DNA of 64,000 bases from Iris pallida (GCA_029216955.1 JANAVB010023996.1:16318480-16382479), one strand, 5' to 3'; counted from the first letter of the stretch, positions 10,706 through 22,142 are shown. A program made the numbers and translations. Notes: generated from the sequence alone by a model not told the origin.

Positions 10706-13700
10706 AACCATGGAACATGTTGGTGATTGCAAAGCTACAAAGGTCATCTTCCATGCAATTGCACCAACAGAAGTGTGGTCACTAGAACCACTTCGGTAAC
10801 ATGCTTTCTAAATAGTTCTTAATATCTAGCATGTTCTTTTTGATGTCTTGCTACTAGCTCTCATTTATATCTTTTTAAGTATTTATTATTTGAATCAATG
10901 TGAGACATAATCCTAGCTTGACTAGCTGTTTAACTTAAATGTTTAGTTCACACTAAATAGTCTTTTACTCACTTTCCATTAGTGTGACACATTTGTCTAT
11001 GTATGCTCTTTACTCTTAATCTTTATTCTTGAAACATGCATAAGAGCTTAATTTTGTTTTGGTTAATATGCTTTTGACTCTTCGTCTTTAATATTTTTTT
11101 AATGGTCACTTCTTATCTATTTGTCTTTAACATGTCATATTTACTTTGACCGGTATTTTGTAAGTATGTATGTTTAGCACAAGTCTTCTATTTACTTGAA
11201 AAGTATATACATATATTTTTATGTTAACCTTGTTCTTGCATAATATACTTCACTATTGACTCACATATTTTATTTTGATTAACTTCTTATGAATCAATTA
11301 CATCTTTGTCTGATAAAGTTTATTTATGCATATTTTTGATCTTGCGATATTTTTTTATGCTTATGAAGGATACATGAATAATTTATTTTTATTTATATAT
11401 TGCTAATATTTTTTATATTTTTGTATAAATATCTTTATGGGGATATATGAGTTAAGTTCAAGTTCTATAAAGAAGTTTCAAACTTGTGCTTATCTCATAC
11501 TTCAGCTATTGATTTCTTTGAATATATCTTTATCAGCTTCTTCCTCAAAGCCTCATTTAATGATGTTTTTATTTTTTTGGCTTTTTGGTTGACATTTTGT
11601 ATACATGATGTTTTTAATATCTTGATCTTGATAAACCATTCTTTGGGTATTTACTTTTAGGAATTCTGGATCTCGACGATGTTCGATGATACTGCATATA
11701 TTCCTTTGAATCTAAGTTCTTAAGAGTAGAGATTATTTTGGGAACAAGCCGAAAGGGTCCTTCTGTCATATAGGTGTAAATAGCCTGAAGCGACACGGTG
11801 CACTAGTCTTTGGACTACTGCTAGCTGGGAACCAGTCCCTACAGCTAATCCGAAGTGATCAATACTTTATAGACTTAAGATTTATTAAAGAGTACTTGCA
11901 ACTATCGTCTAGTTCTGGATCCAAGGTACTGAACCCAGTCCCCTAGGTTCCAGAATACATCAGCATATCTAGGTCCTACATTTTGATTTACAAATATTTT
12001 AGATTTTATTGTTACCCAATAATTTTGTAGCACATATGGATAAATGTAATTCATACATCTTATACCGTATGCTACATTGTTCTAATTTTTTTTTAAGTCC
12101 ATAGAATATTTTTTTATATTGCGGTAATTCTTCTTAAATCCTCGGTTATTAAAGAAGAGATTTGTTTTGGGTACAAGCCTATAAAGGGCCTGTCTGTCAC
12201 CACGACTACGGTCGAAGCGAAGCGGTACTTAAGTGTTCCTCGGTGAACCTCCGTTAGCTGGGACAATACCCCTACAGCTAAACCAAGATTGATCAACGCT
12301 TTATAAACTAAAGATTTATTAACATCTAGTTGCAATTATTATCTGATGGATTTTGAATTTTAGATTTGATGGATAATATTCTCTCTTTACATTTTCACAA
12401 AAGGTAGCATATGTTGATCTATCTTGTCGATTGTGAGATTCTATAGCATAAATCAATTTATGTCACCTTTTGACTTATATGATTATTCATCATGCTAATT
12501 TGAAATATCTTTGATTGTTTTATTTTTAAATGTTGATTTAATGAATATTTCTTCTTTTGTCTAAAGATGATTGTTTTTCGTATTCGTGACTACTCATTGA
12601 ATATTATGGTATTGTTATTTCATCTTTAGCTTGTGTAATATTCGTAATATTCATGATTTTAAGCTTTATATTATTATCTTCTTATTCAAGTTACTTACTG
12701 TTTACAACAGTAACTCTTTGCAGAAGAGAAGTCATGCATATTGAATGTCTCTCTCTCAAAGCGTTTCTTTTCTTTAAACCTTACGGTTGTCAGGTGGACA
12801 CCGTGCTAAGGCTTTAAAAGGGAAGAAATGAACTTTGATAAGAAGACCTAATATTTTTGAATTAGTTTCCTACTTCCGAAAATATGTCTCTGAATTTTTT
12901 TAATTTTTGTCAATACTATTATTTTTTTTGGATATAGCCATGTAAAGGTGGAGCTGTTAATTTTTTTCCAGTAAATTAGCCCTTGACATGCCATATATCT
13001 AGAATACACTTTTCTTTGGACAATTATCTAGTTATGTTTATTTGTTCAAATGGATTTATTTATGATTTATGGATTCTTTTATTGAAATTGTTTTCGTGAT
13101 TCGAATCGGCAGCTTTCAGTCTAAGGACTAAATGGATGCATTCGAACATTTATTAAGACAGTTTTTCGTAATAAATTTCACATTTTTGAAAAGTCTTTTT
13201 TGATTTCTTTTGATTAATTGAATCTGTCTGGTACTCAAATTTTATTATTAAAGACAGTTTTCAAAATCTTTTAATGTCTTGAAATATTTCTTTTATATAT
13301 ATATTGTAGATACATATTTTGTTTCTTCATCTTTAAGCGTTTATTTATTGGATATTTCTTTTTTTTGCCTAAAGATGATATTTGTTTTGAGTTTAGAATT
13401 TTATATGCATTTGATCAAAGGAAAGAAGAGATGCATATCTTGGATATCCCTTAGATCTTATGATTATTTATTTTATCTATTTTATGCATATAAATTATTT
13501 TTGAACTTTATACGCATATCTTAAGGGGGAGCAAATTAATTATTTCAATTATTTTATGCCCTTAATATGTGGTATACCTAGTTCACCATGGACTTATATT
13601 GTATTATTTAAATATCTTGTTGAGTTGGTCATGATATTTGGTTTTGTATTGGTTTTATGAAAGAATATATGATTTTAATACTTATTTTTAATTCTCTCAT

Positions 13701-14515
13701 TCGAGTTTCTAAAAGTTATCTTACCAAATATATATTTAATTTATTGATAATCCTTTTGAGTTTAAACTGATTTGGCATTTCTTATTGAGATTTTATCTCA
13801 AAGTTTATGATTATCTATATTTAGACTGATCATGCTTTGCGGGAGAGCATTCAAGTCGACTGAATTTCTCCTTCTCAAGTATTTTGTCTTCATTACCTTC
13901 ATGTTTATCTAATAGATATACATATATCATGCTATGGTAATTGAATTCAAATGCATGAACTTTGGTATAGATTTTGCATAGATTCTAGTATACGTATCCT
14001 GATTTCTTTTCGATGATTATATTCTTTATTGAATTGATTTACTAATTTGTATGGACAAATTATGAATCATATTTTTTTGTGATCATTGTTAAAAGTCTTA
14101 TTATATTTTTTTACTTTTTTATATATTCTAGATCTGTGAATTTCTATTCCTCATGATTTATTTATGACCAATGATTGATTCCTACTATATTGATAGATTT
14201 TTTTTGGTCAAATGACATCCAAAACATATTTTATTTTTGGATTTCTAGTTGGTAAACTATGTGTTGCTTGATTTCAGTGTTCTTTGTTACAGTTCAACCA
14301 ACTATGTTGTATTTTGATACTTTAGTTATGCAATTTTCTAAACTTGTCGTTACACTGTTCTCCTAATCCTTGATCATGATTATTTTTGTTTTCCTCCTTT
14401 ACTTATGCTTGAGTTCATTTTAGCTCTAATTACGGGGGAGCTTATTTTTGATCATGTCAAAGGGGGAGAAATAAGTTTAAGTCAGCATAGAATATTCTAG
14501 TATTATGTGTTTATT
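10706..14515 (+). other. AT-rich non-coding interior of the copia element
   Basis: No frame above about 80 codons and no pol motif occurs on either strand. The region contains a diverged direct repeat (11715-11915 with 12145-12345) and several GGGGGAG-type polypurine runs (near 13526, 14434 and 14460). Upstream PPT copies of this kind are a Sirevirus trait. Otherwise I see nothing coding here. Confidence 0.7.
11715..12345 (+). repeat. Diverged direct repeat of about 200 bp inside the copia interior
   Basis: Two relatively GC-rich segments (about 11715-11915 and 12145-12345) share ordered blocks: GAAC/GTACAAGCC, AAAGGG-CCT-CTGTC, GAAGCGA, GCTAGCTGGGA or GTTAGCTGGGA, CCCTACAGCTAA, TGATCAA and AGATTTATTAA. 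They stand out against the surrounding AT-rich DNA. Confidence 0.65.
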
Positions 14516-14565
14516 AGTGATACATGCATCTATTGTATATATATACAATAGATGCATGTATCACT
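14516..14565. repeat. Perfect 50-bp palindrome just upstream of the copia PPT
   Basis: The 25 bases from 14516 (AGTGATACATGCATC...) are the exact reverse complement of 14541-14565 with no spacer. The centre is an alternating TATATATATA. No mismatch is present although the rest of the element has decayed. Confidence 0.9.
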
Positions 14566-14575
14566 TGTCATAATC

Positions 14576-14587
14576 AAAAAGGGAGAA
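14576..14587 (+). promoter_or_regulatory. Polypurine tract of the copia element
   Basis: AAAAAGGGAGAAA directly precedes the right LTR start (TGTTAG at 14590). It primes plus-strand DNA synthesis in this family. Related GGGGGAG runs lie upstream at 14434 and 14460. Confidence 0.8.
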
Positions 14588-14589
14588 AT

Positions 14590-16098
14590 TGTTAGCCCAA
14601 TGATTACATCATATTTTTGAATATGGCTAATCAATTAAGTTTAACATATCGACGTCACTAATATTCATGTAATCATTATCATGTTGCTACTTAAACTTAG
14701 CATGTCCTAATATTAGCATTGTCCTAAATGTTCTCCATATTAATATTGCTATATTTGTATCATAATGCATCATACTGTTTTGTTCTTCTAACATGTATTT
14801 GTAGACATGCTGTAAGCATGATCAAACCAGGACATATGCAATAAAGAATTATTGATGGGCCAAAGACGGCATCATACAAGAAGATTTCTCTGAACCGCCT
14901 AACGACCTATCCGGGGCCTCGTATAGGAGGTTTCGCTGCCCGGTCAGCGGACAAGGGTCGAGGGGGCAGCGCCCGCCATCAGGGGTTCGGGGGCGAAGCT
15001 CCCGAAAGGTATTCAGATTTCTAGATTTGTTTATCTTTGGACGACCGCCGTCAAGTGAAAAAGGCGTCTTCAAGTCTGCTCAAATATTTGAAGAAAGGCA
15101 TCATCAAAGGGCTCTTAGTTTTTCTATTTTATCAATGTATTTTTCATATTTATTGAGTCTAGGAATACGATGTACACTGCATCGTACTGGTAAATAGGCT
15201 ACCCAAGAAACGCTTTCAAAATACCCTTTCATTTGGAAAAGAAGCCCACTTACAAAAGCCCAAACTACTTCCTAACTATTTTACTTTTCAAAAAGCCCAA
15301 AAACATATTTGCAAAAACCCTGACAGAACTCCAACAGAACTCGGCCAGAGTTCGGCCCGAATTCGGTCAGAGTTCGGCCAGAGTTCGGTTTGTGAACGTT
15401 TCTTTTTGAACTTGGTCTTCCTGCAGTTACGGATTCCAACGAAATTTTCTCATAGAGTTCTGCCCGAATTCTGTCCGAATTCTGTCAGAATTCTGTCCGA
15501 ATTCTGTCAGAATTCTGCCCGAATTCTGTCAGAATTCTGCCTTTGGAAAAACTATAAATAGAGAAGGATTTCGATCATTTCAATTCACTCATTCACCTTC
15601 ACTTTTATATCTCTTCTCTATAAGCCTACTACTTCTTCCAAAGTATTCTGAGCTATTCATTTTCAAATCCCAAGCCAGTTACAATCCTTTAGTCGATTTA
15701 CCAGTGCGGTACGGTCTAGAAGTTTCAAGAGCGGTTGTAATCAGAGGGTTGATTGAAGGTACACACTTCACAATTGAAGTTGGTCGAGTACTTCGGATCA
15801 AAGCTTGCGTTGTAGAAGTTACAAGAACTTCGGATGAAAACTTGTGGTGATTTTCCATAGTGGATTCAACTGGAAGATAAAGTTCTTCCGACTGGACTAG
15901 TCCTCACAAGAGGAAAACCAGTATACATCCTTGTGTTTGTGTTTGCTCTCTAATCTCTACTTTTTATTTACATATCTGTGATATATATTCTGTGATCTTT
16001 CTGCTAACATTTTTAAATAGTTAATTTTTGCTGCCTACTCCATTCACCCCCCTCTAGAGTATTGCGCTTTACAACTCGTTCCTACAATCGGTCCTACA
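14590..16098 (+). repeat. Copia element 3' LTR (1509 bp)
   Basis: Same start and end as the left LTR. It is longer mainly because of extra copies of an 10-11-bp GAATTCTGTC unit near 15460-15540, partly offset by loss of one 18-bp unit near 14705. CCAGC at 16099-16103 completes the TSD. Confidence 0.95.
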
Positions 16099-17031
16099 CC
16101 AGCTTTTCCGGGCACTACACCCAATGCAGCTCCATTAAAGATATGCCTCAAAGTCAAGCCCCCTCAAGTGGCGGCTCCCCTCGTAGCCAAGCTACGGGAA
16201 AAGGCTCCAGCTCCCGGCATACCAACCGAGGCTCCCCACAAGGTGTGGCTCAAAGGCAAGCCCCCTCAGTTGTCGGCACCCGTCAGGCCACAAGAGAAGA
16301 ACAAGGCATCCTTTTCAGCACAGTCCCAGGAGCCAACACGGGTGAAGCTCCCGAAAAACTCTTCTGAACCTTCCAAGACAGCTCCAGTTCTCACCGATGA
16401 AGAGCTTGGAGAGTACATATCGGCTAATGTCGATGTCCCATCCCTCGACGATGTAATCCCTCGAGACAAGATCCCATATTTTATCAATAATCGGGTGTTT
16501 TTCAATTATTCTTGTCTTCTACATTGGAATACCATGTACACTCTAGATAATGCTCTACATTCGTTGCAAACACAAATAACGACTGTGAGTCATGCAAATC
16601 GATTCGTCCTGTACCAAGGAGTCTGTTACATAGTCCCACCTCAGAACAAGGGCGAGAAGCCCATTATCTTTGGCAAAGTCGAGCGTCTCCAAGACCTTCC
16701 ACCGACAGAGCCAGAACCCGATATCGACAGAATGCAAATCTACCGGTACAATGATCGAGCTAAGTATCTCATTCAAAAGATGTGTTACAACTTGAAGAAC
16801 GGCCAAGGTCTGAACTATGGCAAAGGTCGACGCCTTCCCCTACGACTTCTGGTGCCAAAAGGGAAGCCATAAGTATACTATCACCGTACCCGACGGGGGG
16901 GTATGCTACATCACGCCTCCAACAACTCCAGAAGAATCAAAAGCAGAGGATGTCATACATTCTCATTCATCTGAAACTTCAATTTTGGACTCCGACACCA
17001 GTATCGGTTCAGTCTTTAAAAAAGTGCTGTA
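16099..17031 (+). pseudogene. Element A gag-protease, 3' portion with G-patch-like end
   Basis: The frame continues from 7455 after the copia insertion: a Pro/Lys-rich segment with VKPPQ and LKGKPPQ, then a region with VPPQNKGEKPIIFGKVERLQ. The motif KMCYNLKNGQGLNYGKGRR resembles the G-patch that lies between protease and RT in Tat-lineage pol. A frame change near 16815 leads to a second frame ending at 17031. RT, RNase H and integrase should follow but are absent. Confidence 0.65.
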
Positions 17032-17923
17032 AACCAACTTAACAACCGTACTTCCCATCGATGGCAAATCCTCAGGAAAGTACTATTCTTGACCTCCGTC
17101 GAGAACGTACTGCCTCTTCCCAGAGAGAGGATTGGTGAACTTAACCAAACCAAGTTCACACCCCTTCTTTGACAAATAATATGCTTCTGGAACCCAGCTC
17201 TTTCGTTGCATTCTATCCCCAGTAGAGGAACAACCATGTCCATATTACCTCAGAGTTGCTTCTCTACACCTCATCAAGCAGGATCCTGCACCATGTAAGA
17301 TCATGCTTAAGGCAGTGTTTACCACATCCACATCACCTCTAAGTAAACATCCCATACAACAATCCCTGTTGTTGCACCATAGAACATCCACGTCCATATC
17401 ACCTCTGAGTTGTTCTATAAACACCTACAGAGTTCACTCCTACCATGTCCATATTACCTCTGAGTAGGAAAACTCCACCATTTTAGCCCATATTTACCAT
17501 ATCCACCTTAGCTATGAGTAAATATGTCAATTTTCTCTCTCAACATATTATCCGTACCTAACACCAAGGTACGCCAAGGATGATAAGTCTACACAAAAAT
17601 TGCCCCATATTCACCACGTCTATATTACCTTTGAGTGAATATCAGTTTTCCTCCGTGAGTAAGTTATTATCTGTACCCAGCCAAGGAGCACAATAGATAA
17701 TGGGTCCACAAAAATCACAGGAAATGAACAAAGCAGAAAACTCTTTCATTTTCTTCAGCTAAACAGAAAACAAAAGATTACATCGATATCGAAAAGAAAT
17801 AAACTACATCTTCAGGTTTCTTCAAATCTCAGAAACACAAAGACAAAGTAGGGACATTGGTTTATTCATAATCCCGAAAATGGCGATGGCAAAGCAACCT
17901 ACGAATCCTCACAACCAGGGATC
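17032..17923 (+). other. Element A 3' non-coding region with CCATATTACCTCTGAGT repeats
   Basis: A loose repeat of the form CATGTCCATATTACCTCTGAGT occurs about six times (near 17235, 17325, 17392, 17446, 17496 and 17618), with variants such as CACGTCTATATTACC. A similar string (GTCCACATTACCTCTAGA, near 20955) lies in element B. No coding frame is evident. Confidence 0.6.
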
Positions 17924-18640
17924 CTAGTTGCGTTGAGGCATGTACCATTCCCTCAGCCACTTTGCATACGAAGGCTCAATCTGGTTGAGATCTTCTGCAG
18001 AGACAGGTTGGTCAGTCCCGATGCTGCTACTCTCTGATGGTGGCTCCTCCTTAACTTCAACCTTGGGAGCAATCTCTTCCTTGATGGTCATCGGTTCTTC
18101 CTCGACCTCGACATTTGGTAACGCCTCCTCTTTAACCGTCACCGGCTCTTGTTTTACGAGAGGAGGTGGTATCTCTTCCTTTACGAGAGCCTCCGCCTTC
18201 GGCATGTATACTATAACAGAGTCAAAGAAAAGTTATCAAAAAGACTTAGAAGCTCAAAACAAGTATCTGAGACGCATCAACAAATCTGGCGCGTCAAACT
18301 AGGTTGAAACCCATGCGCACAGATACAACTCATCAACGGCGCATCATCAGGACCTAAGTCCACGCGCGTCAGCTGAGAGGGCTTCGGCGCATCATCAGGA
18401 CAAAACTCCATACGCGTCAGCCTAAGCACATCCACATAAGGCAATTTATCTACAGTTGGGACACCCCAACATCGCTGCAACACAGACCAAGGTAAGAGAA
18501 TACCCACCGAGCACTTCCGGGCGAACGTCGGCGTGGGTCGCCCGGACGACGGGGACTTCCTCCGTGTCGACCTCCATGGGTTCCTTGCCTCGGCCCCTTC
18601 CTCGGCTAGCAGCACAGCCTCAGGGAGTCTTGGGAGCCAT
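17924..18640 (-). CDS. Spliced antisense accessory gene of element A (acidic protein)
   Basis: Read on the minus strand, a TATA box (18732-18743) is followed by a CT-rich leader and an ATG at 18640. Exon 1 (18640-18508, 133 nt) encodes MAPKTP, a stop at codon 7 (TGA, probably from CGA), then a basic GRGRGKEPMEVDTEE segment. A GTGGGT donor and a TTATAG acceptor remove 18507-18211. The join is phase 1 and keeps the frame. Exon 2 (18210-17924) gives an acidic Glu/Pro/Val-repeat protein (VKEE, VEEEP, IKEE repeats) ending KWLREWYMPQRN. Antisense extra ORFs between pol and the 3' LTR are known in Tat-lineage elements. The domain content is unknown to me, and expression is unproven. Confidence 0.6.
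18211..18507 (-). other. Intron of the element A antisense gene, with GCGCATCATCAGGAC repeats
   Basis: On the plus strand GGCGCATCATCAGGAC occurs twice about 50 bp apart (near 18338 and 18388), each followed by a CCA-CGCGTCAGC or CATACGCGTCAGC block. GCGCA/ACGCG motifs are concentrated here as in the LTR U3 of this element. Confidence 0.55.
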
Positions 18641-18731
18641 CTCTCTAACAAAGAAAAGAAGGAAGAAAAGAGTTCTGAAGAAGAAGAAAACTATTGCAGA
18701 AAAGTAGAAGACCCTCTCTCCTCACAAGCCA

Positions 18732-18743
18732 CCTATTTATAGG
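18732..18743 (-). promoter_or_regulatory. TATA box for the element A antisense gene
   Basis: CCTATAAATAGG on the minus strand lies about 90 bp before the antisense ATG, with a CTTCTTCTTC-rich leader between. Elements B (22279-22289) and C (61359-61369) have the same arrangement. Confidence 0.7.
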
Positions 18744-20224
18744 CTTGGCCTTGCACGTAAACCAATGAGGCATGACATCAACAATCAGTCGCTTCGGGTC
18801 TCGAGAAATCATCGGCTGCTTATCTTTAAAAGTTCATCATTAATCTTACCTAAGATCGAGGCGTTATCTCTTCAGAAGAAGCATGCGCCCTAGCAGTATA
18901 CGCCTAAACAAAAAGCGTTCCCTACAGCGACGCACAGAGCGACTATATGCAAAAAAGAGCCATGCGTCTACGTGAAGGACATGCGCCCAGAGTCATAAAT
19001 CCCCATGCTTCTTATTCAAACTGCCATGTGCCCCCTGCCTGGCACATCATTCTGATGTCTCGTCCAGGCGCATCTTTCTACCAACTCAACGTATGCGCAT
19101 CTTCGTGCATAACAAAAGACGGAGCATGGCTGCCCCTATCTTTGATGTAACAGGCACCATCGGCCTGTGTCGGGATTCGACGATCTCGATATTTGGATGC
19201 AACAGACACTATCATAAAAGCTCAGAGCGACGGGAAGACTGGGGCAGCGCATCTTCACCCTCGAACAAAGCTCGAGTTCGGCAGTTCACCAAAGTAGAGC
19301 TCCGGCCAAGATCATCTTTTGAAGAATAAAAGCAAAGCTTTCCCTCATGTAGCTATTTATAAGCACGGGCAGCCTACACCCGAGTGCCAAATGGCCAACG
19401 TTTCAAATTCCATGCAATAAATTTGCATTAATAGCAAATACATCCGTCGCCTCGTATTCGGCTAAGTCAAGGCAACCATTAACGTCTCGAAGAACCCAAC
19501 AGGTGGGCCAAAGAGGATGCGACATATTGGCAGATGTGTCGTCAAATTATGCGCTCCCCTTGGGTCGACAACAATTGCCATACGGCAGACCGATCATTCG
19601 TATGTTCCTTGTGGCCATACGCCCAGAAGACTGCATGCGCCCCAGCGGTCATATGCCCCCCGACTTACTTCTGGTCTCAAGCAACAGAAGACTGGGCCAT
19701 GCATGTGCCTCAATAGCCATGCGCCTAGACTTGCTCATGCCTCCTAAAGACCATGAGACCAAGTCGCCTATCCTGCGCCTGATCCTAGGTGCACCCTGAT
19801 GTAAAACTCTGTATGTGCCTCAAAATCCATGCACCAGACTCGTCTATGATGCCTAAAACTCATAGACTAAGTTGTCTCCATGCGTGCGATCCTAGGCGCA
19901 CCCCGATAAATCACTCTCCTCCAAAATCGAGATCTCTGAGCCATAAGCATATGCCACGCATCCCTTGACTCAGTTCTATTCAAAGAATGGGTGCTAACCA
20001 CCCAAGATCTCAGCAACAACCAAATCTTCACGACTGCCACGTGTCATCTCCATCGCAGCCCAACGCAGCAGTCCAGCAGATTCAGCTTCAATTCACGGCG
20101 CATCAACCATGCACCCCCGCTAGCATCATCCACGTGGCGTTCCCACGTCCAGGTGCATCCGACATATGCGTGCATAAGCAACTAGCCTGCTATCTATAAA
20201 TAGAAGTATCATCTCTTCAACCGA
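18744..20224 (+). repeat. U3-side sequence of the element A 3' LTR (start not resolved), rich in ATGCGCC/GCGCAT
   Basis: The LTR start cannot be fixed because the 5' LTR copy is missing its U3. A purine-rich candidate PPT occurs near 18650-18680. More than a dozen ATGCGC, GCGCAT or related strings occur (for example near 18883, 18962, 18983, 19070, 19093, 19637, 19723, 19769 and 20098). A second minus-strand TATAAATAG near 19350 might be another antisense promoter. No coding region is supported. Confidence 0.5.
20193..20203 (+). promoter_or_regulatory. TATA box of the element A LTR
   Basis: TCTATAAATAG lies about 25-30 bp upstream of the point (20225) matching the first base of the surviving 5' LTR fragment, so that base is close to the transcription start. 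Confidence 0.7.
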
Positions 20225-20544
20225 CACACAGAGGAAAAAGGTCAAAAGGCAGACAAGGACTGTTACATCCACATACAGAGGCCAGAAGAGACACTTAATA
20301 TCCGTTTCTCCTCGCAACGCTCTAGCATCAAGAGCAACCCAGACCTTCTGAGAGTTCAAGATCGTCGTCAGATCGTCAACGGAGTCAACGCATTACTACT
20401 CGCTCCACCGATACAGTTCCCAGATAAAAAGAAAAATATACTCCTAGGATTACGTCTAAGTCCTATATTGTATACTGTTTTATTTATAATTAAAATACTA
20501 AAGCTTTAATCTGCAAAACCTTGTCGTATTTTCGATGACAAACA
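20225..20544 (+). repeat. Element A 3' LTR, R-U5
   Basis: These 320 bp match 2962-3281 and end in the same ACAAACA. The next bases (ATTCT) differ from the PBS side and would be the right-hand TSD. Confidence 0.85.
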
Positions 20545-21624
20545 ATTCTGTCTCAGGAATCGAAACAACATTTTCTCGAAAATGCACGTTCCTTCATTCA
20601 TCCCTTTTCATCTCTTGAGTAGGTCTCCATTTATTGCCTGTCGTGGGAACCGAAACAACCTTTCTTTGAAAATACATGCTTTTTTATTTATCAATCTTTT
20701 TGTCGCTATTCATTCCGCAGATAAGTCTACATTTTTTATTATATTTTATTTTAAAGCCACGGATAATAAATACTCAAAATCCCTCATGGAGTCCATTCAA
20801 ATCATCAATTCTGTCTTTTAAAACCCATATGTTTTAAAAGGTACCTTATCTTTACAGATAAATCCGTATTATCACAGATATCGTCTTTTTGGACATGATA
20901 TCCGATCTTTGAGTCCCAGCTGACTTGAAGATCATCAATGGAAGAATAAATTCACGTCCACATTACCTCTAGACTCTATTTTCTATATCATCACATTAAG
21001 TCATAAAGGAGAGAAAAATCATTCTTTATACCTTCTTTAAAAATATAGATACATCTTAATGGAAATCTATTACATCTCATATTTTTATTCTGAATATAAC
21101 AAATAGAGGTCTATTACATCTTTGGATCTTCTTGTTGGTGCCAGTTCTGTGCCGACTCGACCTGAAGCAGCGACCAAGGCAACGAAATCAACTATGGTCT
21201 TCTCTCTCAGAAAGACGAGAGAAGAACGACAGAGTACAGCAGCTCGAAGACAAGCTGCTGTCAATACAACTTGTGGAGAAAAGACGACCCTACGTGAGAG
21301 GTAGGAATAAGATCACCCTTGTGATACGATTCCTAGTTCTGTGTCTCCACCATCCAACTCTCATGTATAAAGGCCCTTCCTACCATCTCAAGGAAGCCTT
21401 TTTAATCATGAAGAGTTTTGAGCACTCTGATGTGTGTGTCAAGGTGGTTCAGCACCATAGCATCCAATATCACCAATACCAGTTCTGAAGAATCTTGCCA
21501 ACCGATTCCCTGTAAGAAGTGAATGAGAAGAAGTTAGTGAATTTACAGAGTGTAATGATCAAATATGTACAAAAATAATAGGTTGCACCAAAACTTCCAT
21601 GTTGTGCAACGGATGTGTTACGCC

Positions 21625-21830
21625 ACGAGCATCATCTGTGTCGTGCCATATTTTGTATGGTGCAGCATCTGTGTTGCACCATATTTTGTATGACACAACA
21701 TCTGTGTTGTGCCATATTTTATATGGCACAACATCTGTGTTGTGCCACATTTTGTATAGCACAACATCTGTGTTGCATTGCATCTGTATAGCGCAACATC
21801 TCTGGTATGCCACATCGTATATCACAGTTT
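21625..21830. repeat. 33-bp tandem array of palindromic units (CACAACATCTGTGTTGTG)
   Basis: About six units start at 21625 (variant), 21661, 21694, 21727, 21760 and 21792. A typical unit holds CACAACA-TCTG-TGTTGTG and GCCATATTTTATATGGC, two inverted repeats back to back. Because of the symmetry both strands show similar open frames, which are not genes. The array lies in the predicted intron of the element B antisense gene. Confidence 0.9.
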
Positions 21831-21997
21831 AAAGACTATGTCAGTAACAACAACCAAACTCTAAAAAGGGTGGCACGAGTTAGAAAATGAACTGAACTCT
21901 AAAAAGAGAAGGCGCACGATGAACAGATGAAACCAAAAACCCTAAAAAGGATTTGGTTGATACGATCGATGCATGGATTAATGATCAAAATGCTTAC

Positions 21998-22142
21998 CTT
22001 TTATGGCCGGGTTGACAATCTTTTGTCGTGACGAAGGCGGAATGTACTGACACGCACGTCGCTGCTTTCTACGTGATGAAGCACGAGATGAAGGCTCAGC
22101 GAGGCCCTTTCCTCTCTTAACATCGAATCTTCCGGGTACCAT
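21998..22142 (-). CDS. Antisense accessory gene of element B, exon 1
   Basis: On the minus strand a TATA box (22279-22289) and a CT-rich leader precede ATG at 22142. Exon 1 encodes MVPGRFDVKRGKGLAEPSS... and ends AAAAG at a GTAAGC donor, 145 nt, exactly the length of the element C exon 1 (145 nt) and the same phase (1). The basic GKG followed by A/E-P-S-S echoes element C (GKGKAPEESS) and A (GRGKEP). A TTCTTACAG acceptor at 21510 opens a short in-phase frame (NRLARFFRTGIGDIGCYG...) before stops, so exon 2 looks decayed. Function unknown. Confidence 0.55.

Larger units (their letters stand above)
7456..16098 (+). mobile_element. Sirevirus-like Ty1/copia element lacking pol
   Basis: Two LTRs (7456-8936 and 14590-16098) flank a tRNA-Met-type PBS, a gag remnant (9223-10705), about 3.8 kb of AT-rich non-coding DNA and a PPT. 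The perfect TSD CCAGC shows the unit moved as a whole, so pol was probably lost before insertion and supplied in trans. Sirevirus affinity is inferred from the gag region (FDGTNYSYWK, a zinc knuckle followed by WVPK), several GGGGGAG polypurine copies upstream of the PPT and the GGGGGCAGCGCCCCC palindrome in the LTRs. It interrupts the gag-protease frame of element A. Confidence 0.85.
2962..20544 (+). mobile_element. Element A: non-autonomous Tat-lineage Ty3/gypsy retrotransposon, split by a copia insertion
   Basis: The 5' LTR survives here only as its last 320 bp (2962-3281) because LTR G inserted near its transcription start. The matching 320 bp of the 3' LTR are 20225-20544. A PBS (3285-3302), a long leader, a gag/protease reading frame (4288-7455 and 16099-17031), a repeat-containing 3' region and an antisense accessory gene (17924-18640) follow. 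No RT, RNase H or integrase is present: only about 0.9 kb separates the end of the gag-pol frame from the antisense gene. The PBS type, the His/Cys gag motif and the antisense gene fit the Tat lineage. The copia element 7456-16098 is a later insertion. Confidence 0.8.

Noticed and set aside
21559..21832. Three overlapping open frames on both strands with repetitive Tyr/His/Thr-rich products
   Set aside because: They are translations of the 33-bp palindromic array.
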